Of a DNA stretch of 64,000 nucleotides, positions 10,901 to 19,382 are shown one piece after another (the first letter of the stretch is position 1; each line of letters opens with the position of its first letter). Made by a program: the position numbers and the translations under genes. Under the pieces are notes generated by a model. That model had not been told where the DNA came from, did no database searches, and was given only the letters and a program-made list of their open reading frames with translations. Source of the DNA: an uncultured Odoribacter sp. (GTDB lineage Bacteria; Bacteroidota; Bacteroidia; Bacteroidales; Marinifilaceae); assembly GCA_910589025.1 (NCBI GenBank), contig CAJURM010000001.1, positions 195,875-259,874 of the forward strand, written 5' to 3'.

Positions 10901-12309
10901 CTCAACTGGTCTATCGGCTTTTTCATAATTCCGGCATAATCGCTCATCGAAAAAGTTTTCGTACCCAACATCACCGACGCCTTGTGAAGTCCGTTAAGGG
11001 GATGAATTTCATCAATTCCCTGCATCTGGTCATAAAGAATATCATTGAAAAAATCCAGCGACTCCACCTCCGCCTTGAACAGCCCGGAACGGCTGTTCAT
11101 GCACATCGTCACATAACTGCTGTCCACCGGCCATATCAACTGTTCCACACTGAATAAAATCTGATGGTAATCGTCACGGAAAGGAAGGTGCTGGCTCTGC
11201 TCCGAAATACGCTTTACCGTCACCGTATGGTCTTTTCGGGTATAGGCAAAATTCACATTGGGATGAGAAAAACGACCGGAACCCAAAGGAAGGACCATCC
11301 GGGAGGTTCCCGATACGACCCGCGCTGTATCTATCAAAAAACGGGTGGAATACACATACATGTGGGTTGTGTCATTCGGCGCTATGTGCACACACGCAGG
11401 CTGTTCCTTATCACTGAAACCCGACAACTTCATCCCATCATACTGGATTCCCCCACGAAAAGAGATGCCCGGGAACAGCGAATCGATTTTTATATCCGTA
11501 TCGTACGAAATAAACTGCGGAAACCGCTCTTCCTGATTCGCCGCCTTATATTTTAAAGCATTATCCCTTAACTTGCCGGCCAACGGACGGTCATACTGAC
11601 GTTCATATACGAAAGAAACCGAATCCGCACTGTAATCGGACACCGCCATATCCACGCCATAACGCGAAAGTTCCGCATAAAGCGTGTCCTCCGACTGCCA
11701 GTATACCCGGCCCCCATTCCCCGCCATAGTATGCCCCTGTAACTCATAACTTACTCTGGTATTATAAATAAGCATGGAATCCTTAGGTGTCTTACACACT
11801 ACCGTAGCATCCTCAAAGGTCACATTCACCTCCTCTCCCTGCTCCCACCGGCCTTTTCCCCTCACAATCCAGCTATGACCGGGAGCGGCATAAAGCACCC
11901 CATTTACAACGAAATTACGTGTATAACCCAAATAATTCTTGACATTATTCTTACGCCGGTCTTTGGCAAAAACAAGCCTTTTCAACGCCCCCAACCAGAC
12001 GTACAGATTCTCCTTTTCCTCTGCACGGCAAAAACGATTCACACATTCCGCAAAATTTCTCATATCCGACGCCGGAGCCATACGCATTGTCTGGAGTTCC
12101 TTGAACACGGCACTCACACTGTCCTTTTCCGCCCCGGAAAGAAATGAAGAAGTCCACGTGTCCATACATTCCGCTACCAATGCCTTACGCTCAGCCGCAC
12201 GTACATCCTTAAAAAGAGTTTCAATCTGCACCTTCAACAATTTGTCTTCCTGGGCATTCCCCACAACAGAAAAACACAACAATCCCAAAAGTAACGCTAT
12301 ACGCACCAT
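7930..12309 (-). CDS. Giant exported conserved protein of unknown function
   Basis: A 1459-residue protein that I cannot assign to a named family. A clear signal peptide (MVRIALLLGLLCFSVVGNAQ, cleavage after about residue 20) sends it to the periplasm or beyond. The N-terminal ~110 residues look helical; the rest is a very long run of short alternating strands and Gly/Asn turns (for example NGKLKAGMFDMYGNKLYF and DGKVELNGSRFESSSILMM), consistent with a beta-solenoid or OstA/AsmA-like scaffold. There is no C-terminal T9SS signal and no lipobox. It is the first gene of the unit leading into nth-lipA-lipB-GH20-GH20 and has its own -7 box at 12366-12373. An envelope structural or lipid-transport role is only a guess. 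Confidence 0.7.
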   Translation of the reverse strand: MVRIALLLGLLCFSVVGNAQEDKLLKVQIETLFKDVRAAERKALVAECMDTWTSSFLSGAEKDSVSAVFKELQTMRMAPASDMRNFAECVNRFCRAEEKENLYVWLGALKRLVFAKDRRKNNVKNYLGYTRNFVVNGVLYAAPGHSWIVRGKGRWEQGEEVNVTFEDATVVCKTPKDSMLIYNTRVSYELQGHTMAGNGGRVYWQSEDTLYAELSRYGVDMAVSDYSADSVSFVYERQYDRPLAGKLRDNALKYKAANQEERFPQFISYDTDIKIDSLFPGISFRGGIQYDGMKLSGFSDKEQPACVHIAPNDTTHMYVYSTRFLIDTARVVSGTSRMVLPLGSGRFSHPNVNFAYTRKDHTVTVKRISEQSQHLPFRDDYHQILFSVEQLIWPVDSSYVTMCMNSRSGLFKAEVESLDFFNDILYDQMQGIDEIHPLNGLHKASVMLGTKTFSMSDYAGIMKKPIDQLRKQVISLSYDNFLDFDEASDEVTLKERLFHYTDARVGKQDYDNIRFASLPKNSRTNAVLDLRNYQLKIYGVEKFTISEAKDVYVEPSDKSVVMMKNRDMEFNGKLKAGMFDMYGNKLYFSYDKYTIGLTQVDSTGMYIADKKTGKRGRRVNSLIRDVTGDIEIDKPNNKSGKKDVPGYPIFHSTKESYVYFDAPSICNGVYKKEKFYFVIKPYTLKNINDSDKFRYAFGGILVSNIVPDIQDTLKLMADNSLGMKYQTPDQGLALYEKGNLKNRIELSQKGFIADGKVELNGSRFESSSILMMPDTMLSVTPLLLVDGVEGRRPGAKGEQVKVTYLKNQGNMLARSTKQPFSVYGDRIKHEGTLMVYDDLLDADGKLELKGARLTSRLFHLEANNILSDQTDLQLSSFANKNIQLNTANVQANIDLVQNKGKFMNNADANMADFPSNRYRCSFKSFTWYMNEAYLNIGIEDEKELQRIWRIEDVMRMPEEGKNLFVSTDKACDSLSFMAPLARYNLNTGDIQCQWVNHIDLANGRFYPDLGKINISGLGDIEEFKNGLLVCDRIDRSKQLTQVGLKLKGRLAFNGNGDYDYINQDKQRSVIHFTQIGVDTSRNIYAKVDMKPEAKFDLNRGITYKGNIYLYSKQKDLFFNGYVRLTADDTYLKHTWLKVKTYFAAQDIRVPVEIENRDDKGKHVYNGIFLNVDKTVKPYASYLSNRIFYNDAVLLGGHGELVWLEKEKKYLIRDTQVDPYYHLCYTPEQTTVSGFGRIGMEMDIPGIRQWAAGNVSYNLKEEGFKMENMLYVLDFVLLGKMESVMLRDFADKKRRAITPDASLVSKVTALYGKEMAPLAMKQLGKSSNNIPDSLSRFLVMDSLNINWDVQKRSYVANGKAIIRTVLKRPVEEEYNVAMELVRRRMGNQLYLYIYNDQKWYYFEYLDKSFFTLSSNAEYNDILRNEKADKKVIQNKEKQTLYTITLCPDSKKNRFLKRVGL

Positions 12310-12365
12310 GTCTTTTAATCTTTGCGAATCGTAAGACCCGTTTCTTAATTTTTCAATAAACTTGA

Positions 12366-12373
12366 CAAAAATA
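12366..12373 (-). promoter_or_regulatory. Bacteroidetes -7 box for the 12309-1716 unit
   Basis: Reads TATTTTTG on the minus strand, matching TAnnTTTG, 57 bp upstream of the 1459-aa gene's ATG. It faces the relA-like promoter; a 15-bp dyad (ATTCTT-AAA-AAGAAT, 12390-12404) lies between the two boxes and could be an operator. Confidence 0.6.
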
Positions 12374-12408
12374 GAATTTCCCCGCCAATATTCTTAAAAA
12401 GAATTACC

Positions 12409-12416
12409 TATTTTTG
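12409..12416 (+). promoter_or_regulatory. Bacteroidetes -7 box for the Rel/RelA gene
   Basis: TATTTTTG matches TAnnTTTG exactly and lies 91 bp upstream of the ATG at 12508, predicting a leader of about 85 nt. No good TTTG -33 element is seen at the expected distance. Confidence 0.6.
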
Positions 12417-12507
12417 CAAGAAGTCCAAAAACAACATTACAAAGGGAACCCAAAGAAATTGAAAAAAACTGCACACACTAATAATACTACACACGAAACT
12501 TTATACC

Positions 12508-14685
12508 ATGACAACAACAGACGAAACAGTAAAACTGACCTCCCCGGATGAAAAATGCCAGGCTCTTCAAAAATCCTGCCGGAACCTGCTTTCTCCGGAA
12601 GATATAGCGCTTTTCCGGAAAGCATACGACATCGCCTCCCGGGACGAAACAGACATAGACAGCATTCTCGACACGGCACTCATCGTCACCGCCGAAATCG
12701 GATTGGGGAAAACCTCCCTGTTCTGTGCGCTGCTGCATAAAAAAACAGAGAAAGAGATCATTCCCATAGAAGACATCCGGGCGGATTTCGGCGAAAAAGT
12801 AGCTCAAATTCTCCACGGACTGAAAGAAATCAGTAAAATCTATGCCACCCGCCGGATTGTTGATTCCGAAAACTTCCGCAAACTGCTTTTGAGTTTCGCC
12901 GAAGACATCCGGGTACAGTTGATATTCCTGGCAGAAAAACTCCATGCCCTGCGCTTGGCAGACCACCTGAGTGAAACGGAACAAAAAAAATTAGCCAAAG
13001 AAACCAACTACATTTACATTCCTTTTGCCCACCGTTTGGGATTGTATAACATCAAATCGGAGATGGAAGACCGGGCACTCCGCTATTCCAATCCCCGCAT
13101 ATATGCAGAAATATCCCGCAAACTGAGCGACACAAAAGACGCCCGCGAAAAATACATCGCCGGATTCATCGCTCCCATCGTTGACGAACTCAACAAAAAA
13201 GGCATCCGGTTCAAATCCAAATACCGGACAAAAACCATCGCCTCCATCCTGAACAAGATGCGCAAAAACCAGGTGGAATTTGAAGAAATATACGACATCT
13301 TTGCCGTACGTTTTATCATCGACAGCACCGGAGAAGACGAAAAGCCCGACTGCTGGAAAGTATATTCCATCGTCACTGACAAATACACCCCCAACCCTCA
13401 ACGGCTACGCGACTGGATTTCCGTTCCCAAATCCAATGGCTACGAATCATTGCAAACAACAGTTTTAGGCCCGGGAAACAGATGGGTCGAAGTACAAATC
13501 CGTACCGAACGGATGGACGAAATTGCTGAAAAAGGATTTGCTGCCCACTGGAGATATAAAGGAGGCACCTCCGACAACGTGATTGAAAGTTGGCTGAACG
13601 AACTGCGCGAGGTACTGGAAAGCTCAGAAGAAAGCGCCATTGACCTGCTCGACGACCTGAAACTCGATTTACAGGACAAAGAAGTGCATGTCTTCACTCC
13701 CAAAGGCGATCTCATCACCTTACCGGCAGGCGCTACACTGCTCGATTTCGCCTATGCTATCCACACCAACATCGGCTGCCATTGCATGGGGGGAAAAGTA
13801 AACCAACGCAATGAAACACTGCGCTACAAACTCCGCAACGGCGACCAGATTTCAATACTTACGGCTGCCAACCAACAGCCCAAAGCCGACTGGCTCAATT
13901 TCACCGTCACCCCCAAAGCCCGCAACAAAATCCGGCAATTTCTGAACGAAAATGTCAATCACCAGGCGGATTTAGGCAAAGAACTGTTAAGCCGCCGGCT
14001 AAAAAACTGGAAAATAGAATTCACCGACGACATTACCCGTCGGTTGATGCACCATTACAAATACAAATTCGCACTGGACCTCTACCAGGCCATCGCAGAA
14101 GGCAAACACGATCCGACGGAAATTAAGGAAATACTGACCCAGCCCAAAGAAGAGGAAAAAACGGCTGTACCGGAAAACCTGCCGAAAGACATCCGGATCA
14201 CCCATCCGAAAAAAATAGGCGAAGACGTATTGCTGATTGACAAAAACGTAGACAACGTAGACTATAAATTTGCCCGGTGCTGCAACCCCGTCTACGGAGA
14301 CGACATCATCGGTTTTGTATCCATCGGAGAAGGCATCAAAGTGCACCGGCGGCAATGTAAAAACGCCCTCGACTTGCAAAGACGCTATCCCTATCGTATC
14401 GTCAACACCCAATGGACCAACGAAGGAGCCGCCTCCTACCAAACCGTAGTCAGCCTTGTGGGAAAAGACGAAATCGGAATCGTGAACAAAATTACAGAGC
14501 TGATTACAAAAGACCCCCGCGTCACCATGCGAGCCATTTCCATCAACTCTTCCGGAGGTATTTTCGAAGGCAAAATTACGGTACTCATTGACAACACCGA
14601 ACATTTGTCCCAACTCATATCCCGGCTGAAACACGTGTCCGGCATCATGAAAGTAAACCGCCACGATTCCATGTTGGAACAATAA
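12508..14685 (+). CDS. RelA/SpoT-family (p)ppGpp synthetase with degenerate hydrolase domain
   Basis: A 725-residue long RSH protein governing the stringent response. Domain order: pseudo-HD hydrolase (about 45-190), synthetase (about 230-370, with RLRDWISVPKSNGYES), TGS (about 390-455), a zinc-finger/CC region with RCCNP (about 590) and a C-terminal ACT (about 650-720). The hydrolase metal/catalytic residues are lost: the HD pair is His77-Lys78, the first His is absent, and the LADRLHN motif reads LAEKLHA. So it should make but not degrade (p)ppGpp, like RelA. In the synthetase the usually conserved YxSLH reads YESLQ (Gln316), which is odd. The symbol is withheld because relA versus rel cannot be separated by sequence alone. 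Confidence 0.92.
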   Translation: MTTTDETVKLTSPDEKCQALQKSCRNLLSPEDIALFRKAYDIASRDETDIDSILDTALIVTAEIGLGKTSLFCALLHKKTEKEIIPIEDIRADFGEKVAQILHGLKEISKIYATRRIVDSENFRKLLLSFAEDIRVQLIFLAEKLHALRLADHLSETEQKKLAKETNYIYIPFAHRLGLYNIKSEMEDRALRYSNPRIYAEISRKLSDTKDAREKYIAGFIAPIVDELNKKGIRFKSKYRTKTIASILNKMRKNQVEFEEIYDIFAVRFIIDSTGEDEKPDCWKVYSIVTDKYTPNPQRLRDWISVPKSNGYESLQTTVLGPGNRWVEVQIRTERMDEIAEKGFAAHWRYKGGTSDNVIESWLNELREVLESSEESAIDLLDDLKLDLQDKEVHVFTPKGDLITLPAGATLLDFAYAIHTNIGCHCMGGKVNQRNETLRYKLRNGDQISILTAANQQPKADWLNFTVTPKARNKIRQFLNENVNHQADLGKELLSRRLKNWKIEFTDDITRRLMHHYKYKFALDLYQAIAEGKHDPTEIKEILTQPKEEEKTAVPENLPKDIRITHPKKIGEDVLLIDKNVDNVDYKFARCCNPVYGDDIIGFVSIGEGIKVHRRQCKNALDLQRRYPYRIVNTQWTNEGAASYQTVVSLVGKDEIGIVNKITELITKDPRVTMRAISINSSGGIFEGKITVLIDNTEHLSQLISRLKHVSGIMKVNRHDSMLEQ

Positions 14686-14714
14686 TACCGGAAAACACAA
14701 AAACAAACATAAAA

Positions 14715-17243
14715 ATGAAAAAAAAATTACTCTTTTCCTGCATGATTGCATGCACACTGAACGCCCTGGGACAACAGGCTACCCAATGGCTGGCACTCAC
14801 TCCGGTACAGATTGAAAAACCGGTACTTGAAAACGTCAAGGACGTTGACAACAAAATCTTTACAGCCGACATGCTACTGAAAACCAACCATCTAAACATC
14901 AGCCAATTTACACCCGAATTAGCCAAACCCGAAAAACAATACCGGAGCCTGTCATGGGAAGAAGCCCGGACAGAACAGGATACAGTGATGTCTTCCGGAA
15001 AAACCGGGGAACATACGCTGAATCATTATGCCGTATACCTGACCAACGAACAATGGCTAAAAGGCGAATTCCAGGTTACTCTTTTCGGCCCTTCGGAAAT
15101 ATACATCAACAATGAAAAGAAACTGACCTACACCGAAACCGCCAAAGCGACCAAGACCATTCCCTGCGAATTTGTACCGGGCAAACAGACAGTGATCGTC
15201 AAAACCGTTTCCGAAGGCGGAAAAGCTTTTGCCCTATCCTTTAAAGTGAAAGAACCGGAAAGTGCGGCTATCGCGTTCTCGCTGTCCCCCAAACGAGGAA
15301 AAAACATTTATGACATTCTCAACGGCAAACACATCAACCGTGCCGAACTCTCTCCCAGCGGGAAATACGCCATCATCACCCTGCAAAATACCGTAGACGG
15401 CAAAACAACCACAACAACCCAAATCTGCCGAAGTGACAACAAAGAAGTGGTATATGCCTTTGACAACTATGTGCAGGCACTGAAATGGATTCCCGGTAAG
15501 GACGAAATTTCCTATCTCCGCAAAGAAGGCAACGGGCATTCCCTCTATGCCTACAGTCCGGAAAAAAAACAACTGCAATGCCTGATAAAAGAAGACCCGG
15601 AAATCAACAACTATACCTGGTCTCCCGACCTTTCCTATCTCATTTATTATAAAAACGAAAACTACGCAGAAAACGATTGGAAACTGCGGAAACTTTCAGG
15701 CATCGAAGACCGTCAGCCCTACTATCGTTACCGTTCCTGGCTGAATAAATTCGATTTCGCAACAGGATTGCATTCCCGGCTGACATGGGGCAATCTGACC
15801 ACTTCGCTGATGGATATCAGCCACGACGGCAGCCAACTGCTTTTTTCCACCTCCCGTCCGGACTACACGGAATACCCGTATCACAAACAATCCGTTTATC
15901 TCCTGAACCTGAAAAATCACCGTTTGGACACCTTGTGGGAAAACCGTACATATAGCATTTCATGCAGTTTCTCCCCCGACGACAAACACTTACTTATCAG
16001 CGGAGGTCCCTCCGCATTTGGCAAAACAGGCGAAAACATAGGCAAAAATCCCATTGCCAACCAATACGATACTCAGCTATACATTTACGACATCGCAAGC
16101 AAAAAAGTCACGCCGATTACGAAAGACTTTCATCCCTCCGTCACACAAACCGACTGGCGGAAAGACGGGAAATTATACATCGTAGCCAACGACGCCGACT
16201 ATGTCCGTCTCTTTGTTTACACAAACAATAAAATCAGCCGGGTAAACTGCCCCGGCGACATCATCCGGAGCATCAGCATACCCGAAAACGGCGACCGGAT
16301 GTTTTATATGGCTTCCGGAGTCTCCTCTCCCGCTGTCGTATATGAAAGAAATCTGACAAACGGGGAAACCCGCGTTTGGGAAAATCCGTCTGCCGCACAA
16401 TACGAAAACATCGTATTCGGAGACGTGAAAGAGTGGGACTATAATTACAAAAAAGGAACCGTCATCGACGGACGCTATTACCTTCCGACCAATTTCGATC
16501 CTTCAAAGAAATATCCGTTAATCGTATATTATTACGGAGGCACGACCCCGACGGAAAGGAGCTTCGGCGGACGCTATCCATTCAACCTGTACGCCGCCAA
16601 CGGCTATGTCGTTTATGTCCTGCAACCCTCGGGTGCCATTGGTTACGGACAGGAATTTTCCGCCCGCCACCAGAACAACTGGGGAAAAATCACCGGCAAC
16701 GAAATCATCAGCGCCACAAAAGCCTTCTTAAAAGCCCATCCTTTTATTGACGCGACCAAAGTCGGATGCATGGGCGCTTCCTACGGCGGATTTACAACCA
16801 TGTACCTCACTACGCAGACAGACATATTCACATGCGCCATTGCACACGCAGGTATCTCCTCCATCACCGGCTATTGGGGTGACGGCTATTGGGGCTACGG
16901 TTACAGCACCAACGCCACCGCACACTCTTTCCCCTGGAACAGAAAAGACATTTACGTCGACCAAAGCCCGCTTTTCAATGCGGACAAAGTAAATACCCCT
17001 CTCCTGTTGATACACGGCACAAAAGACGTGAATGTACCCACCGCCCAGAGCATGCAGTTCTATACTGCCCTGAAACTGTTGGGCAAAGATGCCGAACTGG
17101 TTTTCGTCAAAGATTCGGATCATGTTGTCGTAGACTATGACCTCCGGATTTTATGGAACAACACCATTCTGGCTTATTTCGCCAAATACCTGAAAGGCGA
17201 ACCCGACTGGTGGAAAAACATTTACAAAGATAAAAACCTGTAA
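14715..17243 (+). CDS. Exported S9-family prolyl oligopeptidase (DPP-IV/acylaminoacyl-type)
   Basis: An 842-residue serine peptidase. It has a signal peptide (MKKKLLFSCMIACTLNALGQ), a long N-terminal region including a beta-propeller (about 190-540) and a C-terminal alpha/beta hydrolase. The triad is visible as Ser in GASYGGF (about residue 693), Asp in HGTKDVNVP and His in DSDHVV. It follows the Rel gene after 29 bp and may be transcribed with it. Expected to cleave short proline-containing peptides in the periplasm, in keeping with peptide-fermenting Bacteroidales. Confidence 0.92.
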   Translation: MKKKLLFSCMIACTLNALGQQATQWLALTPVQIEKPVLENVKDVDNKIFTADMLLKTNHLNISQFTPELAKPEKQYRSLSWEEARTEQDTVMSSGKTGEHTLNHYAVYLTNEQWLKGEFQVTLFGPSEIYINNEKKLTYTETAKATKTIPCEFVPGKQTVIVKTVSEGGKAFALSFKVKEPESAAIAFSLSPKRGKNIYDILNGKHINRAELSPSGKYAIITLQNTVDGKTTTTTQICRSDNKEVVYAFDNYVQALKWIPGKDEISYLRKEGNGHSLYAYSPEKKQLQCLIKEDPEINNYTWSPDLSYLIYYKNENYAENDWKLRKLSGIEDRQPYYRYRSWLNKFDFATGLHSRLTWGNLTTSLMDISHDGSQLLFSTSRPDYTEYPYHKQSVYLLNLKNHRLDTLWENRTYSISCSFSPDDKHLLISGGPSAFGKTGENIGKNPIANQYDTQLYIYDIASKKVTPITKDFHPSVTQTDWRKDGKLYIVANDADYVRLFVYTNNKISRVNCPGDIIRSISIPENGDRMFYMASGVSSPAVVYERNLTNGETRVWENPSAAQYENIVFGDVKEWDYNYKKGTVIDGRYYLPTNFDPSKKYPLIVYYYGGTTPTERSFGGRYPFNLYAANGYVVYVLQPSGAIGYGQEFSARHQNNWGKITGNEIISATKAFLKAHPFIDATKVGCMGASYGGFTTMYLTTQTDIFTCAIAHAGISSITGYWGDGYWGYGYSTNATAHSFPWNRKDIYVDQSPLFNADKVNTPLLLIHGTKDVNVPTAQSMQFYTALKLLGKDAELVFVKDSDHVVVDYDLRILWNNTILAYFAKYLKGEPDWWKNIYKDKNL

Positions 17244-17253
17244 CCCGGAAAAT

Positions 17254-17282
17254 TTTGTTTTCCTCCAAAAAGACTATCTTTG
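17254..17282 (+). promoter_or_regulatory. Promoter of the transketolase gene
   Basis: TTTG at 17254-17257 and TATCTTTG at 17275-17282 (exact TAnnTTTG) are separated by 17 bp, somewhat shorter than the common 19-21. The predicted start is near 17289, about 22 bp before the ATG. Confidence 0.7.
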
Positions 17283-17310
17283 CAACAACAACAAACAAAA
17301 CCCTAAAATA

Positions 17311-19335
17311 ATGAACACAACGATAAACAGAGCTGCAGATAACATTCGTATTCTGGCAGCGTCCATGGTGGAAAAAGCCAAATCCGGACACCCGGGAGGC
17401 GCAATGGGGGGTGCTGATTACATCAATGTCCTCTATTCGGAATTTCTCAACTTCGATCCCGATGATCTCAGTTGGGAAAACCGCGACCGTTTTTTCTTAG
17501 ACCCCGGACACATGTCACCGATGTTATACTCCGTTCTAAGCCTGATTGGAGCTTACAGCATGGAAGATTTACAAAACTTCCGCCAATGGGGCAGCATCAC
17601 TCCCGGACACCCGGAAGTAGACCGGAAACACGGCGTAGAAAATACCTCCGGTCCCTTGGGACAAGGCCATACGATGGCTGTCGGCGCTGCTATTGCCGAA
17701 CGTTTTTTAGTGGCACGTTTTGGGGAATGGATGGCTCACAAAACCTATGCTTTCATTTCCGATGGAGGCATACAGGAAGAAATCTCTCAGGGCGCCGGAC
17801 GTATCGCCGGAACGCTGGGACTCTCCAATCTGATTATGTTCTATGATGCCAACAACATCCAACTCTCCACTACAGTGGAAGAGGTGACAACCGAAAATAC
17901 AGCACAGAAATACGAGGCCTGGGGATGGAACGTCATCACCATAGACGGCAACGACGCCGACCAGATACGCGAAGCACTGACAGCAGCCAACGATGAAACG
18001 CAGCGTCCCACACTGATTATCGGCAAAACGCTGATGGGAAAAGGCGCTGTCGGAGCCAACGGCGAAGATTTCTCCAACAAAGTGTCTACCCACGGACAGC
18101 CTCTGACAGGAGCAGGAGCATCCATTGAGAAAACAGTGGAAAACTTAGGCGGCGATTCCCGGAATCCATTCCAAATATTTCCGGACGTAAAAGAATACTA
18201 CTCCCAGGTTTTACAAAAAAAGAGAGAATACGCGAAGAAGAAAAAAGCGGAACAGGCAGCCTGGGAAAAAGCCAATCCGGAATTAGCAACCAAATACCAC
18301 CGGTTTATGTCTGGCCAAGCTCCCGAACTGGATTACAGTACCATTCAGCATAAAGCCAACATCGCAACACGGGTCGCCTCGGCAGATGTACTGACCTACC
18401 TGGCACAACACGTCGAAAACATGATTGTCAGCTCTGCTGACCTGTCCAATTCCGACAAAACAGACGGTTTCATCAAAGGGGGTGCCCGCTCCTTGGTAAA
18501 AGGCGATTTTAGCGGAGCTTTCCTCCAGGCAGGTGTAGCCGAATTAACTATGGCAACCATCTGCAACGGTATCGCACTGCATGGCGGAATATTTGTTGCA
18601 TGTGCCACATTCTTTGTTTTCTCCGACTACATGAAGCCTGCCATACGGCTTTCCGCTCTCATGGAACTGCCGGTAAAATACCTCTGGAGCCACGACGCCT
18701 TCCGGGTAGGTGAAGACGGCCCGACCCACCAGCCCATCGAACAGGAAGCACAAATCCGGCTCTTGGAAAAACTGCAAAACCACTCCGGTCGCATGAGTTT
18801 ATTGGCACTGCGTCCGGCAGATGCAGCAGAAACATCCGTAGCCTGGAAAATGGCAATGGAAAACACCCATACGCCCACGGCTCTCATTTTCTCCCGCCAA
18901 AACGTCAATGACCTGTCGGGAAAAAACCGTTACCAGGAAGCTTTACAGGCAGAAAAAGGAGCTTACGTCGTTTGCTCGACCGGCAACAATCCGCAAATCA
19001 CGCTGATAGCTTCGGGTTCGGAAGTCAATACTTTAGTGGAAGCTGCCCAACTACTAAAAGAAAGAAAAGGCATTGCAGCACAAGTCGTATCAGTCATTTC
19101 CGAAGGACTCTTCCGGCAGCAACCATCGGCATACCAAAAACAAGTTATTCCCGACAACTGCCCCAAATACGGACTGACTGCCGGACTCTCCGTTACCTTG
19201 GAAGGCTTAGTCGGCTATAACGGGAAAATACACGGTGTCAACCACTTCGGCTACTCCGCTCCCGCCCAAGTCTTAGACGAAAAATTCGGCTTCACCGGCG
19301 AGCAAGTCTTCGAAGAACTCAGCCACCTCATCTGA
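17311..19335 (+). CDS. tkt: Transketolase
   Basis: A 674-residue thiamine-diphosphate enzyme of the non-oxidative pentose phosphate pathway, moving two-carbon ketol units between sugar phosphates. Single-chain architecture: the ThDP pyrophosphate domain with KSGHPGGAMG (about residues 24-33) and GPLGQG (about 114-119), the pyrimidine domain with GEDGPTHQP (about 467-475), and the C-terminal domain. Its length fits the family. It has its own promoter and ends in a strong terminator. rpe, the next enzyme type of this pathway, is also in this window (62105), though not linked. Confidence 0.97.
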   Translation: MNTTINRAADNIRILAASMVEKAKSGHPGGAMGGADYINVLYSEFLNFDPDDLSWENRDRFFLDPGHMSPMLYSVLSLIGAYSMEDLQNFRQWGSITPGHPEVDRKHGVENTSGPLGQGHTMAVGAAIAERFLVARFGEWMAHKTYAFISDGGIQEEISQGAGRIAGTLGLSNLIMFYDANNIQLSTTVEEVTTENTAQKYEAWGWNVITIDGNDADQIREALTAANDETQRPTLIIGKTLMGKGAVGANGEDFSNKVSTHGQPLTGAGASIEKTVENLGGDSRNPFQIFPDVKEYYSQVLQKKREYAKKKKAEQAAWEKANPELATKYHRFMSGQAPELDYSTIQHKANIATRVASADVLTYLAQHVENMIVSSADLSNSDKTDGFIKGGARSLVKGDFSGAFLQAGVAELTMATICNGIALHGGIFVACATFFVFSDYMKPAIRLSALMELPVKYLWSHDAFRVGEDGPTHQPIEQEAQIRLLEKLQNHSGRMSLLALRPADAAETSVAWKMAMENTHTPTALIFSRQNVNDLSGKNRYQEALQAEKGAYVVCSTGNNPQITLIASGSEVNTLVEAAQLLKERKGIAAQVVSVISEGLFRQQPSAYQKQVIPDNCPKYGLTAGLSVTLEGLVGYNGKIHGVNHFGYSAPAQVLDEKFGFTGEQVFEELSHLI

Positions 19336-19337
19336 TA

Positions 19338-19375
19338 AAAATTAAAAGGAGCTCACCCGGGCTCCTTTTAATTTT
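19338..19375. terminator. Bidirectional intrinsic terminator
   Basis: A perfect 15-bp stem (19338-19352 with 19361-19375) and an 8-base loop; the A-rich start and T-rich end of the stem supply a U-tract on either strand. It lies between the convergent transketolase and PorP/SprF genes. Confidence 0.9.
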
Positions 19376-19382
19376 CAATACC

